Assembly (NCBI GenBank): GCA_019973155.2
Contig: BPQB01000021.1
Coordinates: 248,001 to 312,000 of the forward strand
From: Phanerochaete sordida
Lineage: Eukaryota; Basidiomycota; Agaricomycetes; Polyporales; Phanerochaetaceae
Length of the DNA: 64,000 nucleotides
Direction of reading: 5' to 3'
Part shown: positions 22,551-32,507 of the stretch, piece by piece
Layout of the letters: each line of letters begins with the position of its first letter
How positions within the stretch are numbered: the stretch's first letter is position 1
The notes under the pieces: generated by a model
Told to the model about the DNA's origin: nothing
The model's input: the letters and a program-made list of their open reading frames with translations, nothing else
The model's database searches: none
Made by a program: the position numbers and the translations under genes

Positions 22551-24961
22551 TCAGTACAGGTATCGGAACCCCTTCTTCCTTTCTAGTGCCTCGTCTAACG
22601 ACAGCCCCTCGAGTCGTGCAGCCTCCTCTATGCGCTCGCGCTCAGCATCGGACATCTCCTTGCTCTCGCGCCCGTCAAGCCTATTGTTCTCCCAAATGAG
22701 CAAGTAGCGCATGCCTGGGCACAAAGTCAGCACATCACATAGGTGGTGCGGGGCGGTACGCACCGACGGCGAGCACGGTGCTGAACGCGAGCGTCGCCAG
22801 GCCGATGATCATCGATTGGTGGTAGTTTGGGCCCCACTCGGCCTTCCACACGTACGAGCCCATCCTGTGCCAGCCTATTTAGCACGCAGAACGCTTATCG
22901 AGTGCGATCGGCAGCACGTACAGGGTCCCCAAGTTCCCGACACCGTTCACGATCGCGATCGCCGCGGTACGCTTTGCGGGCGGCCGCGGGATCGCATTCG
23001 CGGTCCAGACGAGTGTGATCGCGGAGCCTGTTTCCAAGTCAGCACTTTGAGAACGCGTAGAGAGGGCGCGGACGCGCCTGCGTAGCCCGCGGCCATGAGG
23101 AACAGCGCGACGTAGCGCCCGCCGACGGACGCAGTGGACAGGCCGATGATGTACCCGACCATGATGCTCCACCACGGTCCCGCGACGTGGAAGAAGCGTT
23201 CGCCTGTGCGGTCTGCGTGCCAGGCGTTCACGCAGCAAAGCGCTGTGGCGAGGATCCAAGGCGGTCTGTGCCGTAGCGCTTAGCAAGAAGAAGAAGAAGG
23301 CATTTATCGACGTGACATTGGGACTCACGCAGCGAGAAGTAGGCTGACAGTCGTGGAGAAGCCGAGGGTTGCAGTGAGGCTAGAACGAGAGTCAGCAATT
23401 TCATCAAATCTGAAGGTAAGCAGCGAAGCGCACGTTGGGAAGAAGTTCACAAAGCTCGAGCCCAGCAGAAGCGAGCACGTCATGATCGCAAATATATAGA
23501 CCTTCGGATCGAGCAGTGCTTGCTTCAAACCAGTCAGCGCGCTACATAATTATGATCAGACATGACATCAGGACGAGTCTAATCGTTGGAGACGTACGTG
23601 TCATGGACCGAGTCTTCGTCGGCCTCGCCCGCGTCTTCCGCCAAGCGCACTTGCGCTAAGCGGCGCTCGGCTTTGGAAAGCCAGCGAGTGTTGTGCGGCT
23701 GTACAAGATGTCAGGGGCACTCTAGATGTGGAAGACAATGCCATGTTCACGTAATCAGGAAGGGTCCACCTATGAGTTAATATCAGCACGTTGGTTGAGC
23801 AATCGGTGTGAAGAGGAACTTACACTGCGAGCATGCCGATGAAAACCGTCATAGCACCCTGCACTCTGATCAGCAATCAGCTACAATGCATGTACTCTAG
23901 GCGTACCTCGATGTAGAATAACCTGGAGTCACCTGTCAGCGGGGAACACTGTTCAAATTAGAAACGACCCACCATCGCCACGCTCTGACACCGAGCTTGC
24001 CTTCCAGGTTCGCGAGGATACCGGCTGCCATCAGCTTCATTCATTTGCGAGGTCAGCAATGCAGGAGATGGGGCTCGGAAGCAAAGATTACTCACGCTGC
24101 CGAACGCGTTCGAAATCAGGAGGCCGCTGTAGAGAAGCGCAGACCGGAGGGCGAGTTCCTAAGTACATAGACCAGTTGAGCGCGAACGACAGCGATACCG
24201 AGCACGTCCTTACCTTGCGAGTGTACCAGCGCGAGAGGAGGAATATCGCTCCTGGGTAGAACACAGCTTCTGGAATGCCGACGAATATGCGCGCGGCGAG
24301 GAGCCCGCCGTAGTTCTTCGTGACCTGGAACAAGTACAGCAGTTAGTAATCTCGTGCACAGACAATCACAGCCTCTACGCACTCCAGTCAAGGCGCTGAC
24401 CATGCCCCAGATGCAGACGCAGGCCGAGATATAGATGGATGGCCTACAAGAATCAGTACGGAAACTTCCTTCGTGAAATTGACACGAACGCTCACCGCGA
24501 GATCCTGTTCAGAAACATATTTGACGGGATCTGCGCTGGGACATAGGATGCGTAGAGCACAGCCAGTACGTTTTCGTACTGAATGTCTGCCAGCAGTGTA
24601 AGAGGCAATGGGATTCCCATCAAAGGCATGAATTCACCTGAGATGTGTACGTCTTTCTCTATCCCTTTCAGCCGTGCTGACGAAATTGCTGTGCGCTGCA
24701 AGGCCCAGAATTTAGCTCGGAAGCGCCATGACGTCTAGATGAACTCACGTCGATGTAATTCAGGATGAAGAACAGCACGATGGTCGGGAGCAGGCGGACA
24801 TCGAGCTTGCGCACGAGCCTCTTCTCCGCCTGCTTTCGTACCTCAGGAAGGAGGAGGTCGCCATCGTCGTCTGTGAGGACAGCCGAAGCGTCATCTCCAG
24901 CGACGACAGGCTCTTTGTCCTCGAATTTCTCCGCGTCGGAGGACGAGCGCTGAGACACCAT
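22551..24961 (-). CDS. MFS transporter, anion:cation symporter family (copy 1)
   Basis: A twelve-span major facilitator of the fungal allantoate/vitamin (ACS) type, in the plasma membrane and probably proton-coupled. The start is MVSQRSSSDAEKFEDKEP, then RLLPTIVLFFILNYID, RTAISSARLKGIEKDVHIS and YASYVPAQIPSNMFLNRISR, the family hallmark after helix 2. The C-terminal half includes WWSIMVGYIIGLSTASVGG and RYVALFLMAAGYAG, SAITLVWTANAIPRPPAK and SYVWKAEWGPNYHQSMIIG, ending GFRYLY. It has many short introns. One, at 23,028-23,077, has no GT donor: it must use a GC donor (CAG/GCGCGT) with a CTGAC branch point and an AACAG acceptor, and copies 2 and 3 lack it. It is the lowest-coordinate of three tandem copies. 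Substrate is not predictable from sequence. Confidence 0.85.
23028..23077 (-). other. Candidate GC-AG intron in MFS copy 1
   Basis: A 50-base interruption between GYAG and SAITLVWTANA. Paralogues read GYAGFALTLVWTANA continuously here. No GT donor restores the frame, while GC...AG does, and a CTGAC branch motif lies 10 bases before the acceptor. The donor does not match the GCAAGT consensus, so a damaging insertion is the alternative. Confidence 0.5.
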
Positions 24962-25555
24962 GGCGCGGGAAGGGAGGGAGCACAGCGTGGGCGTGCACGG
25001 CAGGGGGCCCTTAAGTCTATTTCGCTTTAGAGTTGCACGAAAGCTGTGTCACGCGCGTAATGATGGCTGGAGCCGGAGCCGATGGTGGGCGGAGGAGCAT
25101 ATGGCAATGGGCACGCATCCTGCGGCGTGGCGACTGGATATGCGGGCGAGATCACCTCGTCCCGCGCCAATCGCGAGATTGGGCGAGCTAGAAGCAGGCG
25201 GGCTGCACGGGATCTGGGGGCTGGACTGTGTGGTTACGGTAAGAGAAGCGGATACTTGGGAGATGAAGTGAATGAGCATCTTGACGCTTGGCCCACGTTA
25301 TCTTGAGGATATTCTGAGAAGGCGCGGGGAGTGCGCTGCAGAAAGGATACCAAAGCTCGCCAACGAGCACCGCTCACCAATCAGGACACGGACCAACCCC
25401 CGCCGGCGTCTTCTGTACCCACGCCGTTCTGCGTAAAACGGGATGATCAGCACTCGGCGGACGCTCACCGCGCACTTTCCCAATCGAAACACTCTCGGAG
25501 CGCCGAAAAACACTCGCGACATAGAACCAGAGTAAAATATGCCGCGTGCAGCCGC
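24962..25555. other. Spacer between MFS copies 1 and 2, duplicated
   Basis: The first part (about 25,000-25,290), upstream of copy 1, is nearly identical to 28,175-28,470 upstream of copy 2. The second part (about 25,310-25,555), the 3' flank of copy 2, resembles 28,500-28,770, the 3' flank of copy 3. Confidence 0.75.
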
Positions 25556-28137
25556 TCAGTACAGGTAGCGGAACCCCTTCTTGCGCTCGAGCGCGTCCGC
25601 GAGGGACACGCCCTCGAGGCGCGCGGCCTCCGCGATGCGCTCGCGCTCCGCCGCACCCATCTCCGCCGCCTCGCGCCGGTCGAGCTGCCGGTTCTGCGCG
25701 ATCAGAATCTGCCGGAGCACTGGTGCGTGTCAGCAGCGGTGCGGGGTGCAGCAGGGAAGGAGGGGCGGGGCGGGACGTACGTAGCGCGAGCGCGCTCGCG
25801 AGCCCGAAAGACGCGAGCCCGATGATCATCGACGGGTGGTAGTCCGGGCCCCACTGCGCCTTCCACGCGTACGAGCCGATTCTGTGCGCGCGTCAGCCTC
25901 TGTGCGCCTCTGCGCGAGCGGAACTGAGAAAGTCATCACGCACAGGTTGCCAAGGTTTCCGACGCCGTTCACGATGCCCATCGCGGCGGCGCGCTTCGCG
26001 GGCGGGCGCGGGACGGCGTTCGCGGTCCAGACGAGCGTGAGCGCGAAGCCCGCGTAGCCGCTCGCCATGAGGAAGAGCGCGACGTAGCGCCCGCCGACGG
26101 AGTGCGTGCCCAGCCCGATCGCGTACCCGACCATCACGCCCCACCACGGCACCGCGAGGTGCAGGAAGCGCTCGCCGCTGCGGTCTGCGGGGGCCGGCGT
26201 TGGGGCGGGCAGACGGAGGTCAGGAGGGGGACGGAGACGGGGGAGGGAAGGGCGCACCGCGTAGCCCGCGGCCATGAGGAACAGCGCGACGTAGCGCCCG
26301 CCGACGGACGCGGTGGACAGGCCGATGATGTACCCGACCATGATGCTCCACCACGGTCCCGCTACATGGAAGAAGCGTTCGCCTGTGCGATCTGCGTGCC
26401 AGGCGTTCACGCAGCAGAGCGCCGTGGCGAGGATCCACGGCGGGCTGTAGCGTCGCATTTAGCAGGAGGAAGAGGGCATTTATTGATGTGACATCAGAAC
26501 TCACGCGGCGAGAAGTAGGCTGACAGTCGTCGAGAAGCCGAGGGTAGCAGTGAGCCTAGAGTGACAGTCAGCAACTCCATCAATTCTGAGGGCAAGCAGC
26601 GAAGCGCACGTTGGGAAGAAGTTCACAAAGCTCGAGCCCAGTAGAAGCGAGCACGTCATGATCGCAAATATATAGACCTTCGGGTCGAGCAGTGCTTGCT
26701 TCAGACCTGTCAGAGCACTACATAGCAATGATAAGACTTAACGTTAGGGCGCATCCAATCGTTAAATACGTACGTGTCATGGATGGAGTCTTCGTCGGCC
26801 TCGCCCGCGTCTTCCGCCAAGCGTACTTGCGCCAGCCGACGCTCGGCTTTGGAGAGCCAGCGAGTGTTGTGCGGCTGTACCAGATGTCAGAGCTATTCTA
26901 GATGCGGAAGATAATGCCATTTTCACGTAGTCAGGAAGGGTCCACCTATTAATTAATATCAGCACGTTGGTTGAGCGATTGGTGTGAAGGGGAACTTACA
27001 CTGCGAGCATGCCAATGAAAACCGTCATAGCACCCTGCACTCTGATCAGCAATCAGCTGCAATGCATGCATCTAATTATGCGTACTTCGATGTAGAATAA
27101 CCTGGAGTCACTTGTCAGCGGGGAACATTAATTCAAGTTAGGAACGACGCACCATCGCCACGCTCTGACACCGAGCTTGCCTTCCAGGTTTGCGAGAATA
27201 CCAGCTGCCATCAGCTTCATTCATATGCGAGGTCAGCAATGCAGGGGATGGGGCTCGGAAGCAAAGATTACTCACGCTTCCGAACGCGTTCGAGATCAGG
27301 AGGCCGCTGTAGAGAAGCGCAGACCGGAGGGCGAGTTCCTAAGTAGACCAGTTGAGCGCGAACGACAGCGATACCGAGCGTGTACCTACCTTGCGAGTAT
27401 ACCAGCGCGAGAGAAGGAATATCGCTCCTGGGTAGAACACAGCTTCTGGAATGCCGACGAATATGCGGGCGGCGAGGAGCCCGCCGTAATTCTTCGTGAC
27501 CTGGAACAAGTACAGCACTTAGTTCTCTCGTGCACAGACAATCATAGCCTCTACGCACTCCAGTCAAGGCGCTGGCCATGCCCCAGATGCACACGCAGGC
27601 CGAGATATAAATGGATGGCCTACAAACATTGGTACAGGAACTTCATGAAACACGCGCGACGAAGGCTCACCGCGAGATCCTGTTCAGAAACATATTTGAC
27701 GGGATCTGCGCAGGGACATAGGATGCGTAGAGCACAGCCAGCACGTTTTCGTACTGAATATCTGCCGGCAGCGTAAGAAGCTTTGGGGTCCCCATCAAAG
27801 GCATGAATTCACCTGAGATGTGTACGTCTTTCTCTATCCCTTTGAGACGGGCCGACGAGATCGCCGTGCGCTGCAAGATAGGCTTCATTAGCTTGGTAAA
27901 TGTATTTCCGACAGACGAACTCACGTCAATGTAATTCAAGATGAAGAACAGCACGATGGTCGGGAGAAGGCGGACATCCAGCTTGCGCACGAGCCTCTTC
28001 TCCGCATGTTTCCGTACCTCAGGAAGGAGGAGGTCACCATCATCGTCTCTGAGAACCACTGAAGCGTCATCTCCAGCGACGACTGGCTCTTTGTCCTCGA
28101 ATTTATCGGCGTCGGACGACGAACGCTGAGACACCAT
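25556..28137 (-). CDS. MFS transporter, ACS family (copy 2, recombinant chimera)
   Basis: The 5' portion (about 26,260-28,137: MVSQRSSSDADKFEDKEP) is nearly identical to copy 1. The 3' portion (25,556 to about 26,255) is nearly identical to copy 3. At the join the same transmembrane segment is present twice: first the copy-1 form (RTGERFFHVAGPWW, GYIIGLSTASVGGRYVA), then the copy-3 form (RSGERFLHLAVPWW, GYAIGLGTHSVGGRYVA). A 73-base former copy-3 intron (GTGCGC to CCCGCAG) lies between them. Splicing it now shifts the frame, because the replaced upstream exon ends in another phase. Reading through it stays open and inserts about 24 Pro/Arg/Leu-rich residues. The product, if made, has an extra membrane segment; it may be non-functional. 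No internal stop was seen in the retained reading. Confidence 0.75.
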
Positions 28138-28770
28138 GGCGCGGGAAGAGAGGGGGCACGGCGGGCGTGCAAGGCCAGGGGGCCCTTAAGTCTATTTCGC
28201 TTTAGAGTTGCATGAAAGCTGTGTCACGCGCGTAATGATGGCTGGAGCCGGAGCCGATGGTGGGCGGAGGAGCATATGGCAATGGGCACGCATCCTGCGG
28301 CGTGGCGGCTGGATATGCGGGCGAGATCACCTCGCCCCGCGCCAATCGCGAGATTGGGCGGGCTAGAAGCAGGCGAGCTACAGGGGAGCTGGGGGCTGGA
28401 CTGTGTGGTTACGGTAAGAGAAGCGGGTACTTGGCAGATGAAGTGAATAGTCAACTTGACGCTTGGTCCACGTTATCTTGAGGATATTCTGAGAGGGCGC
28501 GGGCAGTGCACCGTATCCAAGATCTCAAAGCTCGCCGGCGAAGACCACTCACTACCAAGAAGGCGAACCAGCCCCCGCCGCCGTCTTCTGTACCCACGCC
28601 GTTCTGCGTAAAACGGGATGATCAGCACCCGGCGGACGCTCACCGCGCACTTTCCCAATCGAAACACTCGGAGCGCCGAAAAGCACGCGCACGCGCCTCC
28701 CTCAGCCGATACCGCACAGTCTCGCCAGCCGCGACGTAGAACCACAGTAGAATACACCGCGAGCGGCCGC
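28138..28770. other. Spacer between MFS copies 2 and 3, duplicated
   Basis: Nearly identical over long stretches to the spacer upstream of copy 1 (24,990-25,290) and, nearer copy 3, to the 3' flank of copy 2. It holds the promoter of copy 2, so copies 1 and 2 share regulatory sequence. Confidence 0.7.
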
Positions 28771-31182
28771 TCAGTACAGGTAGCGGAACCCCTTCTTGCG
28801 CTCGAGCGCGTCGGCGAGGGACACGCCCTCGAGGCGCGCGGCCTCCGCGATGCGCTCGCGCTCCGCCGCGCCCATCTCCGCCGCCTCGCGCCGGTCGAGC
28901 TGCCGGTTCTGCGCCACGAGCATCTGCCGGAGCACTGGCGCGTGTCAGCAGCGGTGCGGGGTGCGGCAAGGAAGGCGGGGCGGGGCGGGACGTACGCAGC
29001 GCGAGTCCGCTCGCGAGCCCGAAGGACGCGAGCCCAATTATCATCGACGGGTGGTAGTCCGGGCCCCAGGCGGCCTTCCACGCGTACGAGCCAATCCTGC
29101 ACACCACGCCGTCAGCCCCGGCACACAGCGCCCAGCACAGGACGGGCGCACGCACAGGTTGCCGAGGTTGCCGACGCCGTTCACGATGCCCATCGCGGCA
29201 GCGCGCTTCGCGGGCGGGCGCGGGACGGCGTTCGCGGTCCAGACGAGCGTGAGCGCGAAGCCCGCGTAGCCGCTCGCCATGAGGAAGAGCGCGACGTAGC
29301 GCCCGCCGACGGAGTGCGTGCCCAGCCCGATCGCGTACCCGACCATCACGCCCCACCACGGCACCGCGAGGTGCAGGAAGCGCTCGCCGCTGCGGTCTAA
29401 GGAGCGAGATTGTTAGGTGGGAGGAGGGAGGAGGACAGGAGAGGGAGGAGGGAGGCGCACCGGCGTGCCACGCGTTGACGCAGCAGACAATCGTCGCGAA
29501 GATCCACGGCGGGCTGCGCGGCTGCCGTCAGCCTGCCTAACGACAACATAGAAGTAAAACCGCAGCTCACGCAGCAAGGAGCAGGCTCACGGTCGTCGAG
29601 AAGCCGAGCGTCGCGGTCAGCCTGCGAGCACGCGTCAGCACGCGCCGCGCCGCGCGCGGGAGAAGGCGACGCACGTCGGGAAGAAATTCACGAAGCTCAG
29701 CCCGAGCAGCTGCGCGCAGCCCATGACGGAGAGGATGTACACCTTCGGGTCGCGCAGCGCCTGCTTGAGGCCCGTGAGCGCCCTGCGCCGCGTGTCAGCG
29801 TGTCCGTCAGTCAGCGCGGGCGTTGGTCTGCGCGGGTGGAGAAGCGTACGTGTCGTGCGCAGAGTCCTCGTCCGCCTCGCCTGCGTCCTCCGCGAGGCGC
29901 ACCTGCGCGAGGCGGCGCTCGGGCTTCGAGAGCCAGCGCGTGTTGTGCGGCTGCGCCACGCACATCAGCATCTTCCTCTGCGCGCGTGCGAGACGCTACG
30001 CACGTAGTCGGGCAACGCCCAGCTGCCGCCGCGTCAGCACACGGCTGCGTCTCGCAAAGGAGGGGGGGGGACGCACATAGAGAAGAGGCCGACGCACACC
30101 GTGACGGCGCCCTCGATGTAGAAGAGCCTGGCGCGGTCAGCCGCGGCGCCGTGTGCGGGCACGGACGACGCACCAGCGCCACGCGCGCACGCCGAGCTTG
30201 CCCTCCATGCCGTTCAGGATGCCCGCTGCGATGAGCTGGCGCCCGCATCCGCGTCAGCTTTCGATGTGTGCGCGCACGGGCGCGGCGACGCACGTTGCCG
30301 AAGGCGTTCGAGACGAGCAGCCCGCCGTAGAGGATCGCGGCGCGGAACGCGAGCTCCTGGCGCGATGTTTTTGCGGGTGAGTGCGGGCACGGGCGCGGCG
30401 GCGCGGGACGCACCTTGCGCGTGTACCAGCGCGAGAGGAGGTACGTCGCGCCGGGGTAGAACGCGGCCTCGGGCAGCCCGACGGCGATGCGCGCGCCGAG
30501 GATGCCGGCGTAGTTCTTCGTGACCTGCGCAGCCGTCGCACAGTGCCAAAAGCCAAAGTCAGCGCGGTTCGGGCGGGCGGGGCGCAGGAGGTACCCCCGT
30601 GAGCGCGCTCGTCATGCCCCAGATGCAGACGCAGGCGGGGATGTAGAGGGACGGGCTGCTCGGGCGTCAGCCGGGGCGGGGAGGGCGGGGGAGGCGGCGC
30701 ACCGGGTGATGCGGTTGAGGACCATGTTTGACGGGATTTGGGCCGGGACGTAGGACGCGTAGAGGACGGCGAGGACGGTTTCGTATTGGATGTCTGTGCC
30801 GGGGCATGAGCGTCATGTACCACGACGGGTGGAAAAGGCTTACCCGTGAGGCCAAGGTCTTGCTCGAGGCCCTGAAGGCGCGCGGAAGACACAGCGACAC
30901 GCTAAACACTGTTGAAGTGAAGCTCCCGCTTCGCCGACGTGACAGACTTACGTCAATGTAGTTCAGGATGAAAATCAGGATAATGGCAGGCAGCAGCCGG
31001 CAGTCGAGCTTGCGCACGAGGCTGCGCTCCGCAGCCGGGCGCACGGATGGCAGGAGCAGACCGCCGTCGTCGTCTCTGACCTCGACGACGCCAGCCTCGA
31101 CGCGCAGGTCCGGCGACTCGAGCTTGCTCGCGTCGTACTTTTCCTCTGACGCACTGTCCGACGGTGGGCGGTGTACGAGCAT
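28771..31182 (-). CDS. MFS transporter, ACS family (copy 3)
   Basis: Twelve-span ACS transporter paralogous to copies 1 and 2 but more GC-rich and more diverged at the N-terminus (MLVHRPPSDSASEEKYDASK). It keeps RLLPAIILIFILNYID, the matching of ARLQGLEQDLGLT with ARLKGIEKDVHIS, and YASYVPAQIPSNMVLNRITR. It has an extra intron between NAWHA and DRSGERF that copy 1 lacks, and this intron is the donor of the junction in copy 2. The C-terminal half contains WWGVMVGYAIGLGTHSVGG, GFALTLVWTANAVPRPPAK and SYAWKAAWGPDYHPSMIIG, ending GFRYLY. A TATA box (TATAAAAG, 31,224-31,231) is 45 bases upstream. Many short introns; outer limits are firm, inner junctions approximate. Confidence 0.82.
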
Positions 31183-31223
31183 GGTTCCGGCTGGCGACGC
31201 CGTCCGCCCTCAGTACCACCAAA

Positions 31224-31231
31224 CTTTTATA
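31224..31231 (-). promoter_or_regulatory. TATA box of MFS copy 3
   Basis: TATAAAAG on the minus strand about 45 bases upstream of the copy-3 start codon. Copies 1 and 2 have a different upstream sequence. Confidence 0.5.
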
Positions 31232-32507
31232 CCAGCGTGCCAAAAATGCTATCGCTGGTCGAAGGCGGGGACCCTTGGAGGCCCTGGTCAGCCGGGCGTG
31301 TGGTGCCGCTGCTGCCCCTGCGTTCGGAACGACGTCGGTACAGCGTACGGCTTCTGCTTCACATCGGAGCCCAGCAGAAGCACTGTGGTGTACCTGCATT
31401 GCTGCTCATGTGGCCGCTGGTGGGAGCCAAAAGCGCATGGACGACGCAATGCATGCGCCGTTACTGGCCAGCGGGCCTGCCGAGAGGCCATTCAGATGAG
31501 AGTGCTGCGGGAGAATCGCAGGGGGACAGAACTTACCAGTTGGCTGGCTCGCGAGATGAATGAACGAGGTGCCCTGATGTGCCCGTCGTATGAATGACAG
31601 AGTGATTCTGTCAACTGGCACCGGCGACGTCCTTGTGAGCTGTCGACGTACCAGAGTCACACTGTTCGCTGGTACCAAACTCGTCCTAGGACTCGGCTGA
31701 TCGCACCGCTGCTCTTGTCTATCGTTCAGAGTTCAGAAGAATGCGCTGCCTGATTAATGATTGTTCGTGGCAATACTTGGTACGCTCGCTGGAAAGAGGC
31801 AGGAAACGTTCACGCTGAGACACGCTCCGCACTCGCTGCCGTCCCCGGCGCTTACTTCGGGGCCGGTGTGCCGGGCCCGAGATGGCGTGGGAAATCACCG
31901 AGAACGCTGAAGTCCTCCCAGGTCCTCCCAGCTTCACATGTTCGAAATTCGAATTCATGGCCGCCACGGAGGCCTCGCTGAGCGCTGAGATCGTGCTCGG
32001 TGCTGCCCTCGGATGCTCGGACGGAGACGCGCTGCTCGGTGCGGGCAGAGCCTCTCCATCCGAATGCGGCAGGCGTCGTCGAAGCAAGCCCAAACGGGGC
32101 GACTTCGACACCTCGCGTCCAGATCGAGACAGAGGCCTGACCTGAACTCGTCGACGCGTTGGATTCGAACCAACCAAGCCTTGCATTCGAACCACCACCA
32201 CCTGCCCCTCCCCTCGACGCCAGCCGCGCATCTGTTCGTCCCTCGCCACCTTCCCTCGCTTCTCCAGACGCCATCCAGACAACTCGCAACAGACTAGGAC
32301 GCTTCGTTCTCGCGTTCAAAATCAGCAGTCTCCAACAGACGGGCGGCGGTCGCCAGTGTGTCGCTCGGTCTCTCCGAGAGAGGCTGCCCACAGAGCTACT
32401 CAACTCGTCTCGACCTATCACACCATCCGAGAGCTGAACAAGCCCGCTGATACTTCCATTCGTCCCCTCCTCACCGTTTCACAACTCCTCATACCCTTCC
32501 AACCATC
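31232..32507. other. Divergent intergenic region
   Basis: About 1.3 kb between MFS copy 3 (-) and the repeat protein (+). A T-arm-like hairpin (GTTGG-TTCGAAT-CCAAC, minus strand, near 32,157-32,173) is present but not a tRNA. C/T-rich tracts precede the start at 32,508. No gene recognised. Confidence 0.45.

Noticed and set aside
32140..32180. Minus-strand T-arm-like hairpin GTTGG-TTCGAAT-CCAAC as a tRNA
   Set aside because: No 7-bp acceptor partner, D arm or anticodon arm at the required distance.
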